DNA from: Climacteris rufus
Lineage: Eukaryota > Chordata > Aves > Passeriformes > Climacteridae
NCBI GenBank assembly: GCA_013398175.1
Contig: VZRZ01000372.1
Location: 1,507 to 65,506, forward strand
DNA length: 64,000 bases
Direction: 5' to 3'
The position numbers were made by a program, and so were the translations under genes. Position 1 is the first letter of the stretch. Every line of letters begins with the position of its first letter. Of the stretch, positions 25,801 to 38,175 are shown one piece after another. Under the pieces are notes generated by a model, which did no database searches, was not told the origin of the DNA, and saw only the letters and a program-made list of their open reading frames with translations.

Positions 25801-28800
25801 TTGTCTAGGCAAGACAATGTAATGTAGATTTTCAACACTACAAAGACTTAGAAAATGGGTCACTTGCATTTCTGTTAACAAAGATGCTTTACCTTCAGAA
25901 TTTACTCTCAGCATTTCTCCCCCCCCCTTCCTCCATGTTGTATGCGGCTTTGCTTCTTAATGCTAACAGCTTTTCAGCTTCAAAGAAGTTGCAGACTAGC
26001 ATGACACCCAAACCACTGAAGACCAGAAAAGTATGAAATTTATGCTTAATAGTGTTCAAGGGAGGAGGGAATGATGCCTAAAGGGGGATGCCACAAGAAT
26101 GAGCTGAGAAACATCAACCGTAACACAACTAAGGACCACAGGTGAAAGACTCTAAAAAGCCACTAAGAAAAGTTAGTGCAACCAGTGACAGGACACTCCT
26201 GAAGTGATTCTGTGGGACACTTACAAATTGAAGTCACCATCAGGCTTTTTGCCTCCTGCTATAGGACTGGTTTCCCTACTAGAGCCTAAACTCAGTCAGG
26301 GAAAAAAATTTTGCTCCCCATCCAGTTTCCACCACTAGAGAAAGGAATTGTACCCAAAGAAGCTGTCCAAACCACTACAAAGAGAAAGGAGGAAAGAAAG
26401 ATGAAAGAACAACTACTACAGGGAGCAATAGGAAAGACAGACAGGAGCTGTGGGCTGGGAGGGCTTTTGGCAGAAGGGAAGAAGGACAAAATGAGAAAAT
26501 TAGAAGAAAAAAAATCCAGTACCATGGGTTGTACAGATCCTAAACATCCCTCAAATCTATAGCCTGAGGAGTAAGAATGAAAAGCAGCCTTAGACAGTAC
26601 TGCAATCTTCTGTACAAGAAATATGCCAGCCTGAATCCTCAAAGTATCTCCCTGTCTGCTTTGAGGGAGGCTGAGTGAATACACAAGAAAAGACCTCTGC
26701 TCCTCTTACCTGCAGTGCTGTGGATGCACTCCTCTTGCTAGAGCCTGCAGCACACATAGGCCTCCTCCTGAACTTCCATGAAGATTTTCGCTGTGCTGAA
26801 TTGTGTGGCCAGGTTATACAATTACACAGTAAAGCACAACTGCTCTCCTCAGAGCCTTTCCAGCCTATATAACAGGCTCAGGAATCACCCAGGAGCCCAC
26901 TTTGTCTGGCACAGAGGTGTAGAGGAGGATTCTAAGGATGACAGTACCCAAGAGCACATGCCAAGCGGCCATGAGTCCATGAGGCAGAAAAAAAAGGACA
27001 CTTTAACTGTAACCCTGACACTTTACCACATGCTGCTCTGTCTTCCTTGTGTGGATATCTACAACTGGTATTGTTCCCAGACCCTTGTGAAGAGCTGAGT
27101 TCAGAAGATTTGCTCAGGAATTGCCTATGTGCAAGAGAAAATGTGAACTTTCCACTTCCCCGTGTATTGTATTTACTCATTTTACGTCAGATGCACAGAC
27201 AGTAGAACTCAGACAGAAAGTCTTAACCTCTCTGCAAAAACAATAAGAGGTGATGAAAAGAACGAAGGCAGCACATACAGGATGCTGCCACAGAAGCACA
27301 GTTTTCCATATTGAACCAAAAACCAAATGCTACTTTTCCTCAGCTTTGTAATTATTCAGTAATTCAGCAAAGATCAGGAGATGTTCTTAACATCTCCCAC
27401 TTGGTCTCATATTTAATGCTTTCCATGGTATCTGGAAGACTCTTTGATATCAATCCTTTGGTTTTTATGGTATGAGCAAGTTTTAAATGCATGAAATGTC
27501 AAGGGGAAGCTGGGTTTCATTCCTTCCGTTCATTTGTATGACACCACATGACTGGCACTTCCCTCAGCAGCCCGAATTTGTGAAGGTGCTTGTTTTAGCC
27601 CAAAGGGTTGTGATTCAGAAAGCCCCTCTTGTGCTGCAAAGTGCAGCTCCTATTTATCAAGTGACTTAGAGATCAAATGGATCACTCTGAGACCACAGTG
27701 ACACTCCAGCACTGAAGCCCTTTTTCCTCCCCACAGAACCACGTCAGGAACAGCAGCCTTAGCACCACTGAGCCTGACAGAAAGTGGGACTCTCACTCTG
27801 CATCATTATTTTGCTCAATTAAGGGCCACAAGTAAGTCATATTGTATCCACAAGCATATGCATGCCACAGGCCTTTCTCCTTCCCATGTCTCCCTCAGCT
27901 GTGGATCATTCAAAATCCCATGGAAGACATTATTTCAAATTTTGGGTTTATTTTCTTTTTTTTAGTAAGAGGAGGACCTTCCACCTCTCAGTGGACACAG
28001 CACTCAAACCACACTGCCAAATATTATATGATGTCCTTTCCAGAGTTAATTTTTAATTTCCTGACTCCAATGCATGAGAAATTTTCAAATTGCCTTGGCA
28101 GTCACTTAGCGGCATGTGCAGACCTAACTGCAGGAGTGAATGCAGAGTCAGCCCGAACGCAAACCTCTGCACTAAGCAAGGAATTTCTGTAGAATTAGTT
28201 CCTTGGTTGAATTAAGTTCCAGAGAGACCCACAGCCCAAGGAATTACTGCAAATGTAACGCAAAGGGTGCAAGCCTTCCTTGCCCCAGCCTGCAGCCAGG
28301 GGAGGCAGGTGTTTTCCATGTGTCACTCAAAAACCCGATGATTTTCTGTTTTCATTTTTTAATGCCACAATTCATAACCCACAGATGTTGTGCACGGCTA
28401 CAAATCTTGGCACCCTCTCCTCTGCCAAAGAATTTCTCCTGGTATTCCATTTTCTTTGCTTTACCTTAAGTCACCCTAATCATGCTGACATCTACTATCG
28501 ATGATTATATTAGCCCTAAAAGATCCTTAAACAAATGAAAAGGACTGACTTCCACTCCTAAAGTTCTGCTTCCAATTTTCTAAAGGAAATTAAATAATGT
28601 ATAAATCAAATGCTGGGCGCAGGCCCAGGCAGCTGAACATCGCTTTGTCCTTTCAAAGTGAAGACGAAGTGTCTGCTACGGAAGGGACAAGCCAAGAGAA
28701 ATAAAGCTTAACCTCAACTCCATGTGAAAGTGATTTGGGATAATCGGGGGAATCTGCAAAGAGGTTAAAACGGGGACCACATACTAACAGAACTTCACAC

Positions 28801-31800
28801 ACAATGATCAAAAATGTATCAAGAGCTGACCCTCACCTGGAGGGGCTGCACAGCCCTGGCAGCTTTGTTACACCACAGCGGAGTGCGACGGGCAGGAGAA
28901 AGGAGAGATGAGCAGGAAGTCAAAAATCTATTTATAGCTGGCATTTGTCATGGCTTGGTAATCTTATCAGGGTGGGTTTTTTTCATTTTTGTGAGATTTG
29001 TAACTAAGTACTGCCTGACAACCTTGAAGTAAGTGTACATGCTACTTCCCAGTTCTCCTTTAGCTAGTACATACTACTTAGACTATTAAATCAACCACCA
29101 AGGGACTTCTTAATTTATGTACTATTGATGGACTGCTGATCCTTCTCTTTAATACAGTATATATATCTAGGAGGGGGAAAATCAGTAAAGTGTGCTAGAT
29201 TTCTTCCTGATATTATTTTCTGAGCAAGCAACAGCTTTAATTGCCACAAGGCATTTCTTAAAACTATTGGGAACAGATGTATTTTGTAATATGATTTCTC
29301 GATTAAAAGAAGATCCTAATCAAGGCTACATGGCTTCAACACGAGTTCACACTGACATTTTTGCACACAACAGGGCGGGTTTGAAATCTCTGAAATCAGC
29401 ACTAGACTTCATGATTAGGGTCAACTTAACCCTATTCATGTAACCCAAACTTTGGTGGAGTGAAAACGATGTGACATGCAGCTGTTAGTGCCACAACTAT
29501 GTACACTCATATTTCCAAAATATTCCTCTCCTCACCTTTACAAGGTACAGAATATTTCAGATGTGATGCACATGGCTCTTAATCTTAGATGGTGGAGAAG
29601 CCTCAACTTTACACTTTCTCAAGAAACCTGCAAAATTGTTTTCAGCACTGTCACTCAGCAGTTGTTTGATCTGTCACCACACAAACTGAGTAGCTGGCAA
29701 AGCAGGGACAGCCACCTAACACTTACATATACATGTGAATTCAACACACACCTTGCTTAGCCATTGCTAACATGTCAGAAAATGCTTCACTTTTAAAAAA
29801 AACAAACTATAGAATTACTATCTATACATTTTCCTTTCAAAAAGCAGAATCTGTATACACAGTCTCTTATTGTAGAGTTGAAGTACACGAGTGCTACTGC
29901 CATTTAAACTCTGCATACAAATTCATCTGAACATCAAGCACACTTGAGTTTTACTGAGTTCACAGACTTGTAATTTACCAACAAATATCTGTGTCTTTCA
30001 TAAAAGCTGTAAAATATTAGAACACGCTTCAGGAATGCTATGAAAGTAAAAGAGGCAATTCAACCAACCTGTGAGCTGGGAGATTTTCCCATCCATCTCC
30101 CTACTACCTCTCTCCTGACATACCCCCTGCAAATGAAGCATCAGCCCAGGCTAAGGCTGTGTTTGAAAAAGCAAAGCTAGCAGTGGAACTGGGAGGCTTT
30201 CATGGCACCACAGAGCTTTACATAAATACCGTCAGAATAAATTCCTCTGTCAGACCTCCAAGTTTCGCATCACTTTGTCTCTGCAGGTTCCCAAATATCA
30301 ATAGCAAGAAGAAGCAGCCAAACCATAAAGGAGGATGGGAAGAAGTAGGAAGTTTTCTCAGAGTGTGGTTGCTTGCCATCCTCGGATTTAAACAAAACCA
30401 GGCGCGCAGTATGTTACTCACACATGAAAAGAGGAGAGCCAAGGAGGGAAGGAGCGACTTCTCTCTGTTCCTCTCCCTCTGTTTCAAGAAAGCATCCCTG
30501 AAAGCACACAGGCATCTGTTTTGGGTTCCTCTGACGTCAGCAAACATAACTGAAGTAAAGCACATGCTTGAATATGTTTCAAAGCCCTTATCTGCTTTCA
30601 ATAATTGGAAGCTACATGGAAGCTATAAATTGATGAGCAGAACAAGTTCCATGAACAAACAAGACCTTTTCTGCCTTTAAGGTGATGGTGCTTACTGGTT
30701 CTCCAAAACTTTGGCCTCAGTAATATCCATTATCAGAACTAGGGCCAGTTCCTAATGCAGGATTCAATCAAACTATGAATGCTAAAATTCATGCTCTGGT
30801 AACAGAGAGAAGTTGTGATTAATGCCAGTCTGATACATTCCTTTGGTGCTTTATATTTCTACCTTTTTTTTATATATTGATGTCTCCAGTAAAAGGAAAA
30901 TAGGAAGAAACTCTGGTACACAGCTACTCATCCCTGCCAGGTCATTTTGCTGAGGTCAGCAGCTCAGGCAACATGTGGCTGGTGCTCTTGGAGAGTTTGG
31001 GAGATGGATAAGAAACACGGGAGAGGAGTAAGAAATATGGGCTCTTCTGCCAGAGTATGTGAAACACTACACACCAGGGACACTGGCAGGCAAAAATCAC
31101 TCCAAACAGGAGTCAGCCATTTGACAATCCCGTAGAGGGACTCAATGTAGGATTACAGGTCTTGGCTGTATCACAAATGTCCTTTTTCATCACCTAGCAA
31201 GCTCTGCTGACACCTGGGATGAGCTGCCTTCCTCGGATTAGTGCTCATTCATGTCCCAAACCTCACAGACCATCAGCAGTGGAGGGGTCACAGCAGCCAC
31301 TGGGGTGCATGGCATGGCAGGGACTGGTTCCAGGGACTGCCATGGGAGTTACTGCAGCGGGATCTAATTCCTTGGTAACAGGCAAGATCAAGTCCTAAAT
31401 TAGCAATTCCCAGCTTTCATTAAGTTTATTCATCCTTAGGCCAATTTACCTGCTGGCATAACTCCTCTGGGGATTGTGCCAGCAATGACTTTGGCCTAAT
31501 AATTTCAGATTAATTTCTGTAGCATCATCTTTGTGTGGCTTTGGAAAGATTATCTGTATATCCTGCTATATACCTTGTGGAAGAAAACACCAATTATGAA
31601 GAAAAATTTTGACCACACAACTACTCTAACAAAATATTAAAAAAAAAAAAAGAGGAGCCTAGACCATGGGTAGAAAATCCAGATGGAAATACGTTGAACA
31701 AATATGGAACATGAATACTCTCCTGTGTATTGCTTTGTGAGTTATTACCACCTAAATATTCTTCATGGTCGAAAGTGTATTAATGAGCTGGAAGACAAAG

Positions 31801-34800
31801 TGATGTAATCAGAAGGGATCAGCAGTAATTTTTCCTGCAGAAGATTTACATGCAGCAGCCATGTGTGTTTGTTTATGATCTCTGCATCTGGTAATGAGCT
31901 CTCGACGCAGTGGAAAGCTGCAGTGGAATAATGCACTCTGTTCCTCACACAGACTAATTAATGCTCTATTTAATCTGGGAAAAGGCACTTTAAAAATAAA
32001 CACTCATTCCAGCAGACCATAAAGGATAGGTAACAATCTAATCGCATTGCACAGGCCTAAGAACTGGTGTAGCAACCTCTCAAACATAAAAAAAAGGTGT
32101 TTTGACTCCCAGAGTACCATGTGAAGAGTGTGTGCACCATACACCTCTCCAACACTACAACCATACACTAACAGACCCTAGGTACCCACAGAGATGATCA
32201 AAGCCAGAGTGATAAGGTGTAGGAATGACAAAAACCAGTGAGAGATGGCAGAACTAAAAAATTTCCCATCACGCTGGGTGTTGAACTATGTTTTGTGTTC
32301 ACAAGTTGCTTGCAGTAACACTGCTGGCCATCACCCTCCACCTCATTCTGACAATTGATAACTTGAGCAATAAATCATGATTTCCACAATGACAGGAAAA
32401 GCAGCCAGTGCAAAGATGGTTAGATCTTGTATTGCCAGCAAAAAAAAGGCCTGGGAGATGGTGTTCAGCCCGTGCTCTGCCCACAGGGTGGCTGCTGAGG
32501 GGGGAGTGCAGTGAGGGCTTGGTGTCCTCAGCTTCCACTGGAGTTATTCCATTGCTTTCAGTCACCCCACCAAGGCCTTGCCTCCACAGGATGTTATGCT
32601 GGAACAGCTACTGCATTTCCATTCACACCCTATCTCATTCCAGGATAACTTCCTCACACTGACATGCCCTCAGAAGTACACGAGCATTTGTCTGTGGCTG
32701 CATTTAGCCCTAGGCTGGAGTCTCACGAGGTAACAGAGAATAGAGATCTGGCTTTATCTTATAAACTGTGCTAATGTATCTCACCACCCTTTGGATTGAA
32801 GCCAACTTCTTCTCTCTAATCTCCCAATCATTTCCCACAGAAAACTCATACTTTCTTTAGCCTGTGAAAGAAGACAAGGACGTTAGGAAAATCAGAGGGA
32901 TTGCAGGGCATGGAAGGCCTGTGTGAGCTGTATCCAAAAGCAAATTTCCCTACCTGAGGTACCTGAGCTATGAAATGGCCCCTTTCAGTGACAGGGAAAT
33001 TGCTATGGTAGCTAAAAATAAATCTGCTTAGGCTACCAGTACAGAGGAACAACACTTCAGAGCCTTGGGATGGATTTAAAGGTAAATCAGGTAAAACAGA
33101 TACAGAGGGAGCAAATACATGGGTAGAGATTGAAACTTTTCATGTATATTGAAGTGACAATGTCAAAGCAGGGTTTGTCCTGCCAGGCACAACTCCTACC
33201 CTCCCACTCCCACATCTAAGTGTACAGAGTTTGTAACTCAGGACTTCTTGTGTGCTCTTTAGCTGCAAGAAAAAAGGCATTTTTGCAATGCTTACAGCTC
33301 AGACCCCAACCACATCCTCTGAGACCTTCTGGCACACCCCTGCCTCCCTGGTTTGGACTTCCCAAAGCAAGCAGAGAGGACCAAGTGGGAACCACACATC
33401 TGATGGGGATATTCTGGCAGATACATCCTGTGAGGTATAGCCAGGTAAGGTCAGTAGTGATAGGAATGGCAAGTTGTCAAAATGGAACCAGCAATTCCCT
33501 CAAACTAGTTTGGTTTCAGGAGAAGAATGTGCAGGCTGGAGTCTGCAGACTGTGCCAGGCTCTGTCACAGCACTAAGTGTAGGTCAGCAAATAGCAAGTG
33601 GCCAGTCCAATCTGCACTTCCACCAATGTTTTTCTGATAAAAAAATTCATGGTTTTTTGCCAGTGCCTAAACCTCCATGGGTTCCTAGGTCTGCAGAGCA
33701 TCTTTGTTCTCCTTAGACTCTTTCTTTTATTTCCTTCAGAGACAAAACAAGTCAGAGCTTCAAACCATGCAGAATCCCCACGTACCCACTTCCTCTCTTT
33801 CCTCAATTCCTCTCTATCTGATTTAGTGTTTACTTACAGAGCATATGGGAAACATGTCGGGAAAGCACGCATCCGGGTTCACATTCAGAATAAATACTTT
33901 TTATGACTATTCCCATGACCTGCAGCAACAGACTAGATTAGTCGCCCACAACTATGTATAATCACACAATCATTTAAATGCATTTTCAAAACAGAGTATG
34001 TTCTGAGATACAGATCAACTAAATATTCCTCTTTCTAAAACCTATTTCCTACAACTTTAGTGTTTCCACCTGCGACAGAAAGCCTTATCTTTCAAGTGTG
34101 GAGTCAATATAAACAGAACACGAACACCTGGGGTCCATGTGAAAGTGCAGCCTGCAGACTATTAGTCTGGGCTGCTCGGTTTTCTTAGCAAAAGAATGAC
34201 AAAGTGAAGCAGGAAAGGAGCTGAAAATAGACGATGCTGAAGTTAAAGTGTATCATCAACACGTGAAAAACCCCTCTTTTTTATTTTGTTTCAGAACACC
34301 GAATTCCCTCTAATTTTAAGTTCATCCAAAAGCAGAATTGCAAAAAGCATTCTGCTGAATAGAGAGAGGAATATTTCCCAAGCAGAATATATTATTTAAT
34401 CCAAAGCCAAATAAATAAAGGGTCAAATTCAACCTCACCCATTCCACTTAGCAAAAAAATTGAAAGAAAATCTTGAAAAAGTCATTTTGAATTGAAAAAC
34501 TTAAAATCTTTTCAAGGTGAAACATTCTGAATTCCATTTCTAATATAAAAAAGTTAAGTCGATACAGAACTGAAGAAATTATTCAATTTAGTCTTTCTAA
34601 ATAATACTTTATCAGAAGGAAGTTTAAAGCAAAATCTATAAAAGTAAAATTAATATCTACCTTTGTCACTTTGTAAGTTATGAGACAGCTATGCCCTGTA
34701 CCATCTTATTCAGGATTGAATTTATTTTGTTTTAATTTCCATCAACCTCTGGGTTGAAGAAAAATTTGAGGTGTCCCTTTTGCTTTGGGAAATGGTTCTG

Positions 34801-37800
34801 ATACTCTTTTAACTTGCAGCTGGCAGGAGTGAAGAATGCTTGCAGCTCTCCCCCATCTGCCCTCCCTGTGGAAGCTGGCAAGCTCATCTGCTGCAGGATA
34901 CTTGGAGAACATCTCCTCGGCCAAACTTACTGATTGCATCGTGTTCCAAGGCTTAACCAGAACACATGGAAGTCTTCCTTTTGTTAAATGCATAAAGATT
35001 AAAAAAACAGAGATTTCACCAGATAACTTGGCTTTTTAAAGCTCTGTGTTTTCATGAAATGGAGGTCGGATGTTGTTTCTACAGGCAAATGCTGGGATAT
35101 TGTTGCAAAACCCTCTAAAAAGGAAAAGGGAGTTTGTTTTCCTTCTCTTCCAGAAACGCTTTCCCCACAGGTTTTTGAGATGGTGTGCAAAACACTGCAA
35201 AAGTCTTTCCATCTCACTGCAAAGTCACGGTTCAGCAAAACATTGAGCAAGGGCTCAGCTGGAAGCACCTGAGTGTGTCTGCTCCTGCCAGAGAAGGATC
35301 CTGCAGGAGGAGGGCCTTGGTGAAACACATGGGGAGCAGCTTTCCCGGGAAAGCCGCACGCGAGCCCCGGCACCGACCCCGCTGCACAAAGTTCCTGGAA
35401 CACCAGTGATCCATCTCTGCCGGCCCGCTGCCTCCTCTGCCAGCCCCACTCCAGCTCGGAAAACAGGGGATCTGGAAAATTATTTAAAATTGCACATTTC
35501 CTTTCAGCGGGTCCTCTTGTTGTTCTGCTTGTTTGGGGGGCAGGAGGCTGGAGAGGGAAGAGTCATTACACGGGGGAAAGCAAAAAAACACATTTTCATG
35601 GGCGATTGCTATATTAATATGTATCACTTTACATACATAGTACATCTACATATGGAACCTATTATTATTGAGGAAATGTTTTTTTAATGAGGAAGACTGA
35701 ACAATACTGAAGAGAGAAAATGTTCAAACCAATGTTAATTTGCAGCAGAAGTAACAAAATATTTTAATAAAAAACAGTAACAGGACTGGCCTTCCTATCC
35801 AAGATCAGCCCAGTCCTGTGTTTACACCTTGAGAATAGAATTAGACTTTCAAGCCTTTTCCAACCTTTGCAAACCTCCTAAACTGAAATTTAAACTCTGC
35901 CTCTATCAAGGAATTTTAAGAACAAGACCTGCTTCAGCTCTACAGAGAAACAGAGATAGCTCATTATATTTCTGTTTTCCAGATCCATGGAAGCATTTTT
36001 CCTCCCTTTGCTTTTTTTACCAAGCCTGTGCCTGCCCTCCCTTTCTAGCCCCCAAACTCATCCAAAAATAAATTAGAGAAAAAGGGATTTAGGTAATACA
36101 ACCACTTCTGTATAAACGCAGCTAAATATATTCTCAATTGCTGAGCGCTGTTTCCTCTCCCTCTCTCTGTATGCTGGGGTTAATTAAGCTTTCCTTAAAT
36201 GTTGCATACGAATTAAGAAGAAACAAACAGCAAAAAAGCCCTCACTATGTTCAAAGGAAAAAAATGTGGTGCTAAAAAGTCCTGGCAGGCTAAACATTAG
36301 TACAATAAAACTGCTGGATTTCAAATGGTAAAAATAAAGTGACTAAAAGCTCTTTGTTTGAAAAATGAGAGACTTTCAAGAACAACTGTTCCTGTAGGAA
36401 AGAGATACTTTCTTTCAGGAATCCTCTCAGACCCAGGGATGAATTATTAGCTCCAAATATAAACCTCAAAATAGACTGTCCCTGTTATCATAATGCAAAT
36501 ATTAATGTGTATTTGCTATTCCTGCCAAATGTTATCAGTGTTGTTCCGACTCGCAGGGAACAACCTGTTCCGTGTGGATCCTGACTGGGCTAGGACTGGA
36601 CTTGGTTTATCATTTTGACACCAGGATGGTTGTTTTGTTCACCTTGGGAAACCGCAGCAGGAGCAATGATCACAAGGGGATCCTGCACAGGTCTCTGTGC
36701 TGGCTCTGCCAGAAAAGCCTGGCGAGCTCCAGGCCTGCCTGGTGGGCAGAGCAGCCCTGGTGGTCCAGGGAGTTGTCACTGGTCATGGCTCCCACCACCA
36801 CTGTAACTGCCCCTCTTTATTTACTTTATTTACTTAGTTTTAAGCCCTTTTTTAATAGGTTGAATGACTTTTGCTGTATGGTGTGGTATTGGAATGGCAT
36901 CGAAACCAGCACCAACCATTCCAAAGTGGCTTGATGCAACCTCCTGGGAACAGCCCTCAGGAAACAGGTACCAAAACAAATGGATAGCTGTGAAACACAC
37001 CATTTGTAATAATGCCCCAGAGGTATTTTGAATGTAGCTCCTGATTTTGAATCTGCACATGGCAAAACCAGTCCTACTTAGTATATGGCAAGCAATAAGG
37101 CAAATTGTAAATTGTTCTGCCCCTTAGGTTGCACACAGGCACCACTGAATACAACACTGAATGACAAGTCTTTTGTAACAACAGATTTCAAATTATAAAT
37201 GTCACACAGGCATCATTTCAAGCTTTTTGAAATATAGTTTACTTGTTACCAAATAAGATGTGTCAAATGATTTATCAAATTCACAAGAAAGAACAAACCC
37301 ATGAGACAATACAAGAATCCAGCCTATCTCCCAGCAAGTCCAGGACTGTTTCCAATCAAATGTATACTGGCAGAAGAGAGATTTATTACCACAGTTTCCT
37401 AATGCTGTGTTTTATAGCATTTATAATCTAGCAAGTGTTCCTATCCTGCTCCACTTGGTACTTTCACCAAGTACAACAAGCCCACCTGGATTTCCACCAC
37501 CTGCCCCATTTGGTGGGTTCCTCGTTGCCTGCACATCTTTGATACTGTGTCTCTGCGACCAGTCTCTAGAGATGAAGCTGCTTTTGAAAGAATTTTCACA
37601 ATAATCTCTTTTCCTGCTCCAAAAAAACATGATTAAGAGTGGCAGAGTTGTTCTTAAAGGTCAGGCTGTTCTTTCAAATGCCTACATTAGCATTGAGGAC
37701 ACACTGAGTTGTACTCAAAGTGCCAATCAAAAGGAGAGGGATTCCTCTGGCCAGCGCTCCTCACAAAGATGTAGAGTCATGTCTCTCATCAGAAATCTGT

Positions 37801-37954
37801 AAAAAGCCATTCTGAAAGACCAGGAAAAGGTTACAGTGGCTTAGCTTGAGATGAACTGACACTGAAAACATGCCTTCACTTCAATGCCATGAAAATGCAA
37901 GGGGTTTTCTTGGCTATGGAAAAATAATTTTACTAAAAAAAAAAATAAAAATAA
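22841..37954. other. AFG2A intron interior, no gene seen
   Basis: No exon, RNA gene or clear repeat family was recognised over these 15 kb beyond simple repeats (TG-rich run at 24023-24050). GC-richer patches occur at 23030-23400 and 35330-35400. AT-rich, repeat-free blocks at 31740-32010 and 36470-36545 look like candidate conserved elements (see findings). A frame of 173 codons at 30159-30680 has no recognised motif. Confidence 0.5.
24023..24050. repeat. Imperfect (TG)n microsatellite
   Basis: TG units with TATG interruptions are read directly. Confidence 0.9.
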
Positions 37955-38175
37955 TCACAGGATGGTTTGGGTTGGAAGGGATCTTAAAGATTATCTTGTC
38001 CCCACACCCCTGCCATGGGCAGGGACACTTCACCACACCAGGTTGGTCAGAGCCTCATCCAATCTGGCCTTGACACTTCAAGGGATGGAGTATCCACAGC
38101 TTCACTGGGCAACCTGTGCCAATGCCTCAGCACTCTCACAATAAAGAACTTCTTCCATATATCTAATCTAAACCT
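37955..38175 (-). mobile_element. CR1 LINE fragment, 3' end
   Basis: The plus strand reads TCACAGGATGG, GGTTGGAAGGGAT, CCATGGGCAGGGACAC and AACCTGTGCCAATGCCTCA, the reverse complement of a CR1 3' end. It ends in a segment close to the CR1 AACTTCTTCCxxATATCTAAT signature. It is more diverged than the other copies and sense to AFG2A. Confidence 0.93.
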
